This document shows, piece by piece, positions 41,237 to 50,171 of a DNA stretch of 64,000 nucleotides (positions are counted from its first letter, which is position 1; the number at the start of each line of letters is the position of its first letter). The DNA is from Bin87 sp965204905 (GTDB lineage: Bacteria > Chloroflexota > Dehalococcoidia > Lucifugimonadales > UBA3495). The notes under the pieces were generated by a model that had not been told where the DNA came from, made no database searches, and saw only the letters and a list, made by a program, of their open reading frames with translations. The stretch is taken from contig OZ242042.1 of assembly GCA_965204905.1 (NCBI GenBank), positions 3,596,001 through 3,660,000 on the forward strand, read 5' to 3'. Position numbers and translations under genes: made by a program.

Positions 41237-42007
41237 ATGACTCGACGAACCCACTGGACTCGCCAGCAACTCCTTGTAGCGTTCGCATTGTACTGCCGGA
41301 TGCCGTTTGGCAAGATTAGCTCGCGGCATCCCGACATTATTCGCGCCGCCGCCGCTATTGGCCGGACGCCGGCGGCCTTGTCCATGAAGATGGGCAACAT
41401 CGCCAGCCTGGATCCCGCGATAACCTCCACCGGGCGCAGCGGGCTGCGGGCCGCCTCCGCCAACGACCGCGCGATGTGGGATGAAATGACCAGCGATTGG
41501 GAACGATTCGCCGTCGAGTGCGAGCAAGCGTTGATGGCTACTGAAGCGGCGCCCGAGCCTGCTGTCGAACAGGCTATGCTGGACTACGACGACCTGCCCG
41601 TTGGTGAAGACCGGGTTGTACTCGCCACTACTCGCATTGGGCAGCGGTTCTTCCGAGCGGCAGTTTTGAGCGCATACAACGAGCAATGCTGCATTACCGG
41701 GCTTGCGATTCCTACACTCCTCCAAGCCAGCCATATCGTCCCATGGCAGCACGACAGGGCGAACCGTACCAATCCTCGCAACGGGCTTTTGTTATCAGTG
41801 TTGCATCACAAGGCATTTGACGCCGGACTGCTTACCATCAAAGACGATATGACCGTGCGTGTGTCTCGCGAGCATACTGCGCCCACCGGCGAGTTTTTCT
41901 CATCGGCCATTGCTGCTTATGATGGACGACCGATTAGATTGCCGGAGAAGTTTGCGCCACATCGGGATTTCCTAGCCTACCACCGAGAGCGGATTTTTCA
42001 GGAGTGA
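41237..42007 (+). CDS. HNH endonuclease
   Basis: 256 residues. The N-terminal about 100 residues are helical with basic patches (THWTRQQLLVAFALYCRMPF), likely binding DNA. The C-terminal HNH nuclease has RFFRAAVLSAYNEQCCITGL, then ASHIVPWQ, then NPRNGLLLSVLHHKAFDAGL, giving the H-N-H triad. Such domains occur in restriction enzymes and defence effectors. The 9-nt gap to the ATPase-TOPRIM gene indicates one operon. Confidence 0.85.
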   Translation: MTRRTHWTRQQLLVAFALYCRMPFGKISSRHPDIIRAAAAIGRTPAALSMKMGNIASLDPAITSTGRSGLRAASANDRAMWDEMTSDWERFAVECEQALMATEAAPEPAVEQAMLDYDDLPVGEDRVVLATTRIGQRFFRAAVLSAYNEQCCITGLAIPTLLQASHIVPWQHDRANRTNPRNGLLLSVLHHKAFDAGLLTIKDDMTVRVSREHTAPTGEFFSSAIAAYDGRPIRLPEKFAPHRDFLAYHRERIFQE

Positions 42008-42094
42008 GTAGCCACACCGATACGAGCGACACCTTCTGCCAGATGCCCTACGAGATGCACCGGAGCGGGTAGCGCGTGATACACTGACAACGTC

Positions 42095-42487
42095 ATGGAC
42101 AGTTGGTGGCAAAGGCCCTGGGTACGCTTTCATGCAACGATAGCGCCCTTCGGGATCTTTGCGACCACGTTGCTGCTGACGCTGTATCTGGAACGGTGGC
42201 AATGGCAGGGGCGGGCCAGTTGGGAACTGTCCGGGGAGATGGCGGAAGTCGGGGCAATGCTATACGCTATGGCGGCGGTACTGGTGGAAAAAGGAGTCAA
42301 TCTTATGCTGTGGGCCTGGGAAAAGCACAAGGAACGGATGGCGAAGCGACGAGCCGAGGCTTGGGCTGAGGCTTGGGCTGAGGCGCGCGCACAGGCCAGG
42401 GCTGAGGACAAGCCAGAGATTGCAGCATGGTTGGAGCGCGCAGCCCAAGAGAAGGGCATCGTCCTAGATGATCCGCCGCCCCGGTAA
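42095..42487 (+). CDS. Membrane protein with coiled-coil tail
   Basis: 130 residues: two membrane helices (about 14-33 and 52-75), then a cytosolic run AEAWAEAWAEARAQARAE and the tail AAWLERAAQEKGIVLDDPPP. The tail matches the protein at 7128-7439. Similar layouts are at 55457 and 57363. The Ala/Glu/Arg run is encoded by near-identical 12-bp repeats (GAGGCTTGGGCT). Followed by a terminator at 42531. Confidence 0.6.
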   Translation: MDSWWQRPWVRFHATIAPFGIFATTLLLTLYLERWQWQGRASWELSGEMAEVGAMLYAMAAVLVEKGVNLMLWAWEKHKERMAKRRAEAWAEAWAEARAQARAEDKPEIAAWLERAAQEKGIVLDDPPPR

Positions 42488-42530
42488 AGCCCCGCACCAT
42501 TGCAACGAACGACATCTATCACGCCTGACG

Positions 42531-42562
42531 CGGCCGGAGTCCACCACCCCCGGCCGTTTTTT
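42531..42562 (+). terminator. Rho-independent terminator
   Basis: Stem CGGCCGG / CCGGCCG with a 12-nt loop, followed by TTTTTT (42557-42562), 44 bp after the coiled-coil gene. Confidence 0.75.
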
Positions 42563-42563
42563 G

Positions 42564-42569
42564 TATAAT
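42564..42569 (+). promoter_or_regulatory. Candidate -10 element TATAAT
   Basis: TATAAT preceded by TG directly after the terminator T-run and 76 bp before the oxygenase start. The -35 region would fall inside the terminator hairpin, so an extended -10 promoter is more likely. Confidence 0.4.
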
Positions 42570-42645
42570 GCCGGCCATTCGCGTTGAAACGACAATCGCC
42601 GGATGCTGATCCGATGTCATCCGAACCGCAGGAGGTATTGCCGCC

Positions 42646-43950
42646 ATGATTTCGCAGGCTGATAACATTGCGCTGACCCAGGTCAGCCCCGGGACCCCCA
42701 TGGGCGAGCTGATGCGCCGCTACTGGATGCCCGCCCTGCTCTCGTGGGAGCTGGCCGAGCCGGACGGCGAGCCGGTTCGGGTCAAGCTCCTGGGCGAGCA
42801 ACTGGTCGCCTTCCGCGACACCGACGGACGCATCGGCCTGCTGGAGGAACTGTGTCCCCACCGGCTGGCGTCGCTGTGGCTGGGGCGCAACGAGGAGTGC
42901 GGCCTGCGCTGCGTGTATCACGGCTGGAAGTTCGACGTCAACGGCCAGTGTACCGACATGATGAACGAGCCGGCCGACAGCGATTTCCCGTCCAAGATGA
43001 CCACCACCGCCTACCCAACCATCGAGATGGGCGGCGTCATCTGGGCCTACATGGGGCCGAAAGAGCACACGCCGCCCCCACCCAAGTTCGAGTGGGCCGC
43101 CGTGCCGGACACCCACCGCCACGTCACCAAGAACATCCAGGAATGCAACTGGCTCCAGGCGCTGGAGGGCGGCATCGACTCCGCCCACGCCACCATCCTG
43201 CACCGCACGCTGCGCACGGACACCAAGCACGCCGGCCTACGCATCGACTCCGCCCACGTGCAGGGCCGGCCGCCGGAACTGGAGGTGGACATCACCGACT
43301 ACGGCTATCGCTACGCCGGCATCCGCTCGCTGGGAGACGAGGGCAACCACGTGCGCGCCTACCACTTCATCATGCCCTTCCACCAGATTCGCGCCAGCCA
43401 GCGCGGGTATCGCGGCCGGCCCGGACCCGTCGGATTCCTGGCGTCCGGCCACATGTGGGTGCCCATGGACGACAACAGCGTGATGGTGTGGAACTGGGAC
43501 CTGTCCTACGACGACCCCATCGAGTCCGAGGAACGCACCGAGATGGATCGCAGCTACGGCCGCGGCCCCGAGCACATGCTGGACAGCTTCCGAACCAGGG
43601 TCAACCGCGATAACAACTGGATGATCGACCGCGCCGTGCAGAAGACCGAGACGTTCAGCGGCATCGACGGCGTGAACGCCCAGGACGTCGCAGTGCAGGA
43701 GAGCATGGGCCACGTCGTTGACCGCACCCGCGAGAACCTCAGCCGCACTGACATGGCAATCATCTACGCCCGCCGGCAACTCTTGCAGGCCACGCGCACC
43801 GTGGCCGAGGGCGGCGTCCCGCCCGGCGCCGGCGACAACTACTACATGCTGCGCCCGGCCCAGGCCATCCTGCCGGTAGGCGTCGATTGGCGCGATGCGC
43901 TGTGGGACGACCTATACCCCGACGGCTCCCAGCAGCGCAACGGGAAGTAG
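42646..43950 (+). CDS. Rieske non-heme iron oxygenase, alpha-subunit-like
   Basis: 434 residues; AGGAGG upstream supports the start. The N-terminal Rieske domain has Cys70-x-His72 and Cys89-x2-His92 (CPHR ... CVYHGW), binding [2Fe-2S]. The catalytic domain has the mononuclear iron triad start Asp178, His181, His186 (GGIDSAHATILH). Such enzymes hydroxylate or O-demethylate aromatic rings using electrons from a reductase; no reductase gene is adjacent. It resembles the phthalate/vanillate-type group. Substrate unknown. Confidence 0.9.
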   Translation: MISQADNIALTQVSPGTPMGELMRRYWMPALLSWELAEPDGEPVRVKLLGEQLVAFRDTDGRIGLLEELCPHRLASLWLGRNEECGLRCVYHGWKFDVNGQCTDMMNEPADSDFPSKMTTTAYPTIEMGGVIWAYMGPKEHTPPPPKFEWAAVPDTHRHVTKNIQECNWLQALEGGIDSAHATILHRTLRTDTKHAGLRIDSAHVQGRPPELEVDITDYGYRYAGIRSLGDEGNHVRAYHFIMPFHQIRASQRGYRGRPGPVGFLASGHMWVPMDDNSVMVWNWDLSYDDPIESEERTEMDRSYGRGPEHMLDSFRTRVNRDNNWMIDRAVQKTETFSGIDGVNAQDVAVQESMGHVVDRTRENLSRTDMAIIYARRQLLQATRTVAEGGVPPGAGDNYYMLRPAQAILPVGVDWRDALWDDLYPDGSQQRNGK

Positions 43951-44049
43951 ACCCGAAGCGCTTTGGCCGGCGTCTCTCACCTTTGTTTGCGAAATTGCAA
44001 TCCGCGGCGTGTGGTAGATTAGTAACACACGCCCGGAACTCCGATCATT

Positions 44050-45012
44050 ATGCCTGCCATCAACGACTTTTCCGACATCCTGTCCGCCATGGAGCAAAAT
44101 CCCGAGCTTCAGGAGGCGATGCGGAATCACGTGCTTGGGGAAGAACTCCTGCAACTGCCGGCGGTCGTACGCCAGCAGGGTGAGTTGCTCGCCCAGATTC
44201 AGAACCGGCTGATGGAGTTGGCATCAGCGCTCAGGGATACCACTGAGCAAATCGCAAGCTATGCGCTCGTCAGTAGCCGGGTGATCACGAATACAGTTGA
44301 ACGCCTAGACCGTGTTGAGTCGGACCTGGCCGAGCTCAAGGCTTCTCAAGCCAGGGTAGAGGCGAGCGTACAGGACATGCGGGCAACCCAAGCCCGCATG
44401 GAGAACGATATTTCTGGCCTCAAGACCGGCATGGCGCAGGTGAAGGCAGACGTCTCCGAACTCAAAGACGCCCAGGGGCGCATGCAAGACACTCAGGAAC
44501 GCATGCAAACCGACCTGGAGCGCATGCAGGCCTCCCAAGACCGTATGCAAGACACTCAGGAACGCATGCAGGGACAGCTCAATAACTTGACGGGAACCGA
44601 CTATGAACGCAAAGTGGTGAAAAGGGCGCCTCGCGCCGCTCGTCGTTACCTCGGACTACGCAGCGCCAGTGTAGTGCATGGCATCAACGTTTCGGGCATC
44701 AATGATATACAGGCCCTGTTGGAGAACGCCACGGAAAGCCGCTCCATAACAGACGAGCAAGCCGATGAACTGGAACGCGCAGACCTGATTTTGAAAGGGG
44801 CGCGAACAAGCAACGAAGAGGTTTTCACCATCGCCGAAGTTTCGATAACTATTGACGACACTGATGTCGATCGCGCTCGTAATCGTGCAAATATACTGAG
44901 CGCGGCCAGCGGATTGCCCGCGCTGGCCGCCGTGATCGGTACCGCTATATCCGACGCGAACCGGGAGCGCGCCAACTACAGCGGCGTCACCGTCATCATC
45001 ATGCGCGAGTAG
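44050..45012 (+). CDS. Long coiled-coil protein with C-terminal alpha/beta domain
   Basis: 320 residues. Residues about 85-180 form a regular coiled coil with repeating units (RMQDTQERMQTDLERMQASQ, then DRMQDTQERMQ). After it comes a compact domain (about 185-320): YERKVVKRAPRAARRYLGL, then FTIAEVSITIDDTDVDRARNRANIL, then LPALAAVIGTAI. The E...E/D pattern in the strand before the DVDRA helix recalls uncharacterised PD-(D/E)XK-like domains found behind coiled coils, but I cannot confirm it. Cytosolic; function unknown. Confidence 0.65.
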   Translation: MPAINDFSDILSAMEQNPELQEAMRNHVLGEELLQLPAVVRQQGELLAQIQNRLMELASALRDTTEQIASYALVSSRVITNTVERLDRVESDLAELKASQARVEASVQDMRATQARMENDISGLKTGMAQVKADVSELKDAQGRMQDTQERMQTDLERMQASQDRMQDTQERMQGQLNNLTGTDYERKVVKRAPRAARRYLGLRSASVVHGINVSGINDIQALLENATESRSITDEQADELERADLILKGARTSNEEVFTIAEVSITIDDTDVDRARNRANILSAASGLPALAAVIGTAISDANRERANYSGVTVIIMRE

Positions 45013-45040
45013 AAACCGGTAGTGCCCGGCTGCAAAACAC

Positions 45041-45072
45041 GAGGGGCGGGTTTGAAACCCGCCCCTACGATT
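45041..45072 (+). repeat. Dispersed palindrome, family C variant
   Basis: GGGGCGGGTTT / AAACCCGCCCC near-perfect hairpin followed by TACGATTGG. A second copy is at 57901-57930. Confidence 0.75.
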
Positions 45073-45091
45073 GGTCAGGAAGACCGTTCGG

Positions 45092-46243
45092 TTAGCCTTC
45101 CTTCAGCGCCGGTATCACCTTGGTGCCCAGCAGCTCCACGGAGCGCATCACGTCTTCGTGGGGCATGTGGCCCTCGTTGCCGTAGATGAGGATGTAGCCG
45201 GGCTCCAGGTCCCGACGGATGTGGCGCAGCTTCTCGGTTACGGTTTCGGGGCTGCCGACGATGATGTTGTAGGCGTCCTGCAGGTCCTCGTAGGACATGC
45301 GCCGGCCCATCGTGCCAGTGCCGATCAGCGGCCGCGACATCTTGATGCGCAGGGCCTCGCGGGACTGGTAGCCAGGCGGGTCGTTGAATTCCATCGGCCC
45401 GCGGTTCCGGTGGTTTTCGGTCCACAGGAACGTCCGGCCGATCTCCTGGGCGCGCTCGTCCGTGTCGGCGACCAGGCAGCGGATCAGGTACCCGAAGTGT
45501 TCGGGGCCAGCCTCATAGCCTTCCTCGGCGGCGGTCTCGTGGTAGATGCCCTTGAGCTGCTTGGTCAGGTCCAGCAGGGAACCCAGGTTCATGTACGGGT
45601 AGCGGTGCTTCGCCGCCCAGATCACGGACTCGGGGCTGCCGGTGCCGGGGAACCATACCGGAGGGTGCGGCTTCTGGATCGGCACGACCCAGGGGTTCAC
45701 CATGCGGTGCGGCCAGTACTCGCCCTCCCAGCGGAAGGGACCCGGCTCGGTCCAGCACTTGACGATCAGGTCGTGGGCTTCCTCAAAGCGGGGGCGGTTC
45801 TCGGTCGGCGGGTAGCCGGCGTGCAGCGTCTCCACCGCCGTGCCGCGCACGAAGCCGGAGATGATGCGGCCGCCGCTGATGCAGTCCAGCATGGCGATCT
45901 CTTCGGCCATCTTGACGGGGTCGTTGACCGCGATGACGTTGCCCAGCATGGCGATCTTGGCGCGCCTGGTGCGCTGGGTGATCACGGCGGCGTCAACGTT
46001 CACCGAGGGCTTCATACACCAGTAGGAGCTGTGGTGCTCGTTGGACATGATGCCGTCGAAGCCGGCCTCGTCGGCCAGCTGGTACTGGTCATGGTAGTTG
46101 GAATACAGGACGTGGGCCTTCTCGGGGTCAAAGTAGGTGTTGGGGAAGTGCATCCGCCCCGATTCGTAGGGCGCCAGGTCATCCTCGGTAACGTGGCCGT
46201 AGGGCTGTTCCGAGAACCAGAATACTTCGAGTTCGTGCGCCAT
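45092..46243 (-). CDS. LLM-class flavin-dependent oxidoreductase (luciferase-like)
   Basis: 383 residues; AAGGAG 8 nt before the start. It is a TIM-barrel bacterial-luciferase-like monooxygenase: EAGFDGIMSNEHHSSYW (typical E/H motif), AMLGNVIAVNDPVKMAEE, LDCISGGRIISGFVRG, and HPPVWFPGTGSPESVIWAA. Members use reduced FMN or F420 to oxidise diverse organics. No flavin reductase gene is beside it. The downstream alpha/beta hydrolase (46367) points the same way and could act in one catabolic route. Confidence 0.85.
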   Translation of the reverse strand: MAHELEVFWFSEQPYGHVTEDDLAPYESGRMHFPNTYFDPEKAHVLYSNYHDQYQLADEAGFDGIMSNEHHSSYWCMKPSVNVDAAVITQRTRRAKIAMLGNVIAVNDPVKMAEEIAMLDCISGGRIISGFVRGTAVETLHAGYPPTENRPRFEEAHDLIVKCWTEPGPFRWEGEYWPHRMVNPWVVPIQKPHPPVWFPGTGSPESVIWAAKHRYPYMNLGSLLDLTKQLKGIYHETAAEEGYEAGPEHFGYLIRCLVADTDERAQEIGRTFLWTENHRNRGPMEFNDPPGYQSREALRIKMSRPLIGTGTMGRRMSYEDLQDAYNIIVGSPETVTEKLRHIRRDLEPGYILIYGNEGHMPHEDVMRSVELLGTKVIPALKEG

Positions 46244-46330
46244 GATTTTGCTCCTTGTTCTTTTTCATCCGCTCTGTTCTTTCACATCCGCTCTTGGCGA
46301 GCCTGTCGAACCATGAGCCGCTTGCAATGT

Positions 46331-46358
46331 CATCCTTCGACAGGCTCAGGATGAGCGG
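46331..46358 (+). repeat. Dispersed repeat family A
   Basis: An intact 28-bp unit between two minus-strand genes. An inverted partial unit (GAGCCTGTCGAACCATGAGC) precedes it at about 46298-46318. Confidence 0.75.
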
Positions 46359-46366
46359 GAAAAGGG

Positions 46367-47176
46367 TCAGAAAGTGGAAATCTGCGGGCTGTTCAGGAAC
46401 CCTTTGACGGCGGCCACGAATTCGCCCCGCTTTTCCACCGCCGGCGAATGCCCGCAGTTGTCGATGATCCGCAACTGGCTGCCCTGGATCGCTTGTTGGA
46501 ACAGGTGGCCGCACTCCACCGGAATGATGGCGTCTTCGTTGCCCCATACGATGAGCGTGGGGGTATCGACGCGGGAGAGGGTGTGCGGCAGGCTGGGGTT
46601 GTGCAGGTAGGGCTTCCAGCACAGTTGAGAAGCCGTGATGGCGTTTGAGTGGACCACCAACTGCTCTTCGGGCGTCAGCTCGCGGGCGTAGTGTTCGTAG
46701 TTCTCAACCTGGCTGGGGTCGTGGAACCGTTGCTTGAGGCGGGTGTCAGCGGAGACCATGAAAATCTCGGCGATCTCGCCCTCGCGGGGCCTGATGCCGG
46801 CCGCGTCCACCAGTATGAGCGCGTCGATGTTGTGGTCGTCCATCGCCGCCATCTCAGCGGACACCCAACCGCCCATGGACGAGCCCATCAGCACGATGTC
46901 CTCCAGGCCCAGCGCGTCGATGAACATGTGGTTGAAGTGGGCCACGTCGTTGATCGTCTTGATCCAGTCGGGGGCCTCGGTGCCGTTGAAGCCGGGCTGG
47001 CTGGGCACGTACACAGTGTAATCGGCGGCCAGGTCTTCGTGATAGGGCTGCCATCCATTGGATCCGCCGGCGCCGTGGAAGAAAACCAGCGGCGGACCGT
47101 CGCCGCCAGTGTACATTTCGACGGCAGTCCCGTTGACATTTACGGTAGTTCGCGAACCATTCTGAACTGTTGTCAT
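46367..47176 (-). CDS. Alpha/beta hydrolase
   Basis: 269 residues. Oxyanion motif FFHGAGGSNGW, nucleophile elbow GSSMGGW, acid in WGNEDAIIPVE, and His in NCGHSPAVE complete the catalytic set. It is a paralogue of 12384-13181 (shared DAAGIRPREGEI versus GAGGIRPPGGEI and the same MTT opening). Relatives include meta-cleavage product hydrolases. Its position next to the LLM oxidoreductase suits a ring- or ester-degrading pathway. Confidence 0.85.
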   Translation of the reverse strand: MTTVQNGSRTTVNVNGTAVEMYTGGDGPPLVFFHGAGGSNGWQPYHEDLAADYTVYVPSQPGFNGTEAPDWIKTINDVAHFNHMFIDALGLEDIVLMGSSMGGWVSAEMAAMDDHNIDALILVDAAGIRPREGEIAEIFMVSADTRLKQRFHDPSQVENYEHYARELTPEEQLVVHSNAITASQLCWKPYLHNPSLPHTLSRVDTPTLIVWGNEDAIIPVECGHLFQQAIQGSQLRIIDNCGHSPAVEKRGEFVAAVKGFLNSPQISTF

Positions 47177-47290
47177 ACTCTCGTTCCTGTGCGGGATAGG
47201 GATGGCGATATTCTGTTACAGGGGTAACGGTATGTCAAGGCGACGCAGTTTTCCGGCGCAATCTGCTAAAATTACGCATCTTTTACATTG

Positions 47291-47303
47291 CCGTCAGTGA
47301 CGG
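47291..47303 (+). promoter_or_regulatory. Small palindrome upstream of the binding-protein fusion gene
   Basis: CCGTCA-G-TGACGG lies just before the ribosome-binding site (GGAG) of the 47317 gene. It could be an operator or a leader hairpin. Confidence 0.35.
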
Positions 47304-47316
47304 TGGAGATAATACG

Positions 47317-49695
47317 ATGAAGATGAAACGCATTTTACTTCCGGTCATCGCTGTTATTGCCGCGGCCGCATTGGCCGCCGCCGGCGGATGGCTGGCATTG
47401 GACAACAAAGCCCAGGCCCAGACGAATTTACCCCCTCCCGCCAACGTCAAAGTAGCCGACGGCGACGATCTTGGCGAGGTGGTGGTGTCCTGGGACGCAG
47501 TGGCCGGCGCTTCCGGTTACAGCGTCCGCTGGGTGAACGTGGACGTGGCCTTAGCGGTATATGATGCCGGCGGAGACTGGGAGCAATTCATTCAATCCGC
47601 CGACGTCGAGGGAAGCAACACGACCACATACACCTTGACGGTCAATCCCCCAAGGGCCGGAGCGGAGTTCGCGTTTGCCGTGCGCAGCAGAAGCGGCCCA
47701 GATGCAGAGTCGGCATGGTCGGGCTGGGAGAGGTTCGTGCTGCAAGACATCGATGAAGTTCTCGCCGCTGCGCTGGCGATCACCAAGCACGCCAACAGGC
47801 TGGTTGACCTGGGTTCTATCCCGACGCAAGGCGGCATGACGGACGCCCAAATCACCAGAATTGGAGCGGGGGTAAATGCCCAAAAAGCCGGCGTGGACGA
47901 ACAGATGGGAGCCCTCGCCGGCCAAGGCACAGCCGGCCGGGTCCGGTACATCCACGGACTGGTGAACCGGTTGAAGTCCAATTCGGACGGAATCCAGGAA
48001 GGACGAACCAAACTGCGTAACGAACTGAGCGACGGCGCTGAGAGAAGGCGGGCATTGACCGCCAGGAACTCCGGCCGGTTGTTCCCTGCGGCCAGCACCA
48101 GCATGGACCAGCAGTTCTATCACGTAATGACCAATTTCCCCGAGGTGGGAGACGTGGGGATGGAAAACATCTCCAGGGATGACGTACTCGCTTACGTGCA
48201 TCTGACCGACCTGGCAGCCAACGCCATACTGGGGCATACCCTGCTGATGATCGCGAACCTGATGCAGGACCCAACGTTTGTGGCACGCATCCAGGAAACC
48301 TACGACTCGGTAGCCGGACGCCTGGACAAAGACGTCGAATATCTGTCGGACCCGGATAACAATGTTACGCGAGCCAACGCGGATGCAATTCGGCTTGCGC
48401 AACTGATGTTGAACGAATCAAGGGGAGATGACAGTTATTTCGCTGATCTGGAATACCGCCTGGAGTTGGTCCGGACGGAAAACAACCTGCGGAATCAAAA
48501 CGCGGAAATCCTGACCCAACTGCTGGAGCAACTTGATGCTCTGACCAAGGAGGCGCAGGGAATGGACGCGCCGGCAGTCCCCACAATCCGACCTACGGAA
48601 GTTGGAGATCCCGGCATCACCGCCACCGAGATCCACTTCGGGCAATCGGCAGCGTTGATGGGGGGCAACGCCGCCTTGGGCACCGGGATGCGCGACGGGA
48701 TCATGGCCGCGTTTGAAGAGGCGAACCGCAACGGCGGAGTCGATGGACGTCAGTTGAGACTCACTTCAGAGAACGACTTCTACGAACCGGACCTGGCGTT
48801 TGAAAAGACGCTAGGGCTGATCGAAGGAGATGATCCGGTGTTCGCGCTCATCGGCGCGGTGGGGACCCCCACATCACGGGCCGCGTTGCCGTTGGCCAGT
48901 TCCCGGGACGTGCCGTTCGTCGGTCCCTTCACCGGCGCCCAGTTCCTTCGGGATGATGACCTGACCAACGTCCTCAACGTGCGCGCTTCGTATCACGAGG
49001 AAACTGAGGAAATGGTAGCCCGCCTCGCCGAAGCGGGAGTCACCAAAGTAGCGGTCCTGTATCAGAACGACTCCTACGGCACAGACGGGCTTACTGGCGT
49101 AGAAAATGCGCTGCGCTCCCAGGATGATATGGAGTTGGTGGCGTCCTGGTACTACATCCGGAACAGTGATGCCGTGGAGTCCGCGGCGTTTAGGATCGCG
49201 GAAGAGCAGCCCGAAGCAGTCATCATAATAGGCACCTCTGCGCCGGCTGCCAAGATCATAAAGAAACTGCGCATGAAGGTGGATACGGACCCGGTTTTCC
49301 TGGCGGTGTCGTTTGTGGGCAGCAACGCGCTTGCCACTGCATTGGGCAATGAAGGCGAAGGCGTGTACATGACGCAGGTTGTTCCCTTGCCCAGCGACGA
49401 AAGCGTTGCTGTCGCCGCTTATAGGGCCGCCCTGTCCGCCTATGATTCCGACGCTAAGCCAGGGTTCATCTCCCTGGAAGGCTACCTGGCGGGACGACTG
49501 GCCATCGCGCGTTTGGAAGCCTGCGGAGCTGACGTGAGTCGGGAGTGCTTCCTCAACGTCGGGAGCGACCCCATCGACATCGATGGGCTTACGCTTCAAT
49601 ACGGGCCTGGCGACAACCAGGGGTCTGACGAAGTGTACCTGACCCGAATCAACTCGGACGGTGAGTACGAACGAGTGGATAGTATCGAGCGTTAA
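47317..49695 (+). CDS. Fusion of FN3 domain, helical region and periplasmic binding protein
   Basis: 792 residues. Signal peptide MKMKRILLPVIAVIAAAALA is cleaved near AQAQT. An FN3 domain spans about 38-142 (PANVKVADGDDLGEVVVSW). A largely helical region spans about 145-410, resembling an extracytoplasmic sensory bundle. A complete Leu-type binding protein fills 425-792 (IHFGQSAALMGGNAALGTG, ALIGAVGTPTSR, PFTGAQFLRDDD, FISLEGYLAG, GDNQGSDEVYL). That last part aligns end to end with the orphan binding protein at 35211-36449. No transporter genes are adjacent. The architecture suggests a surface-held ligand-binding protein or co-receptor. A strong terminator follows. Confidence 0.8.
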   Translation: MKMKRILLPVIAVIAAAALAAAGGWLALDNKAQAQTNLPPPANVKVADGDDLGEVVVSWDAVAGASGYSVRWVNVDVALAVYDAGGDWEQFIQSADVEGSNTTTYTLTVNPPRAGAEFAFAVRSRSGPDAESAWSGWERFVLQDIDEVLAAALAITKHANRLVDLGSIPTQGGMTDAQITRIGAGVNAQKAGVDEQMGALAGQGTAGRVRYIHGLVNRLKSNSDGIQEGRTKLRNELSDGAERRRALTARNSGRLFPAASTSMDQQFYHVMTNFPEVGDVGMENISRDDVLAYVHLTDLAANAILGHTLLMIANLMQDPTFVARIQETYDSVAGRLDKDVEYLSDPDNNVTRANADAIRLAQLMLNESRGDDSYFADLEYRLELVRTENNLRNQNAEILTQLLEQLDALTKEAQGMDAPAVPTIRPTEVGDPGITATEIHFGQSAALMGGNAALGTGMRDGIMAAFEEANRNGGVDGRQLRLTSENDFYEPDLAFEKTLGLIEGDDPVFALIGAVGTPTSRAALPLASSRDVPFVGPFTGAQFLRDDDLTNVLNVRASYHEETEEMVARLAEAGVTKVAVLYQNDSYGTDGLTGVENALRSQDDMELVASWYYIRNSDAVESAAFRIAEEQPEAVIIIGTSAPAAKIIKKLRMKVDTDPVFLAVSFVGSNALATALGNEGEGVYMTQVVPLPSDESVAVAAYRAALSAYDSDAKPGFISLEGYLAGRLAIARLEACGADVSRECFLNVGSDPIDIDGLTLQYGPGDNQGSDEVYLTRINSDGEYERVDSIER

Positions 49696-49721
49696 GTCCT
49701 GACCCGCCTTAGACCCGGGTC

Positions 49722-49763
49722 AACTCCCCGCGGCGTCTATAGGTCGCGGGGAGTTTCCTTTTT
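49722..49763 (+). terminator. Rho-independent terminator
   Basis: Stem AACTCCCCGCG / CGCGGGGAGTT (11 bp, 12-nt loop) followed by TCCTTTTT; 26 bp after the fusion gene. Confidence 0.85.
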
Positions 49764-49800
49764 CCGTAGCGATACCCGATACCAGTGAGCGGGGGGCGCG

Positions 49801-50171
49801 TCACCCCATCGGCCGAATCAATACTGGACCACCCTCAACGACTTCCACATACAGACTATGGGAGTTCAGCAACGCCATTCCCGCCAGTGGAACGCTGCCC
49901 GTCGCAGCGGCTCTGACCTGTCTCGGATGACCATCCCACAGAACCGTAACGTCGTGAATGTCGAACTCCACCTCGTCGTCGTTGGCCAGGAATGCCCGTC
50001 CTACGTAAGCAAAAGGTAAACTCAATTCGTCCACCAACGCCGGTGGCAGAGTCAGGAATCCGGTGTAGCCGGTATCCACCACGGCCTCGATTTCCTGAGT
50101 CCGTCCTTGAGTCCCCTGCAAGGAAAGGGAACCACCGCCTCATGGGAGGCGTTCACTACCCCTTCAATCAC
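49801..50171 (-). pseudogene. Clan AA aspartic protease, apparently frameshifted near its 5' end
   Basis: From about 50121 on, the frame encodes QEIEAVVDTGYTGFLTLPPA, the active-site motif of a single-domain retropepsin, through VPLAGMALL to the end. The expected N-terminus (VIEGVVNASHEAVVPFP) is encoded just upstream in another frame, starting with a GTG at 50171 that overlaps the previous gene's stop (GTGA). A one-base change around 50122-50130 separates the two pieces. Restarting at TTG 50121 could still give a 106-residue protein. It may also be a sequencing error. Confidence 0.6.
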
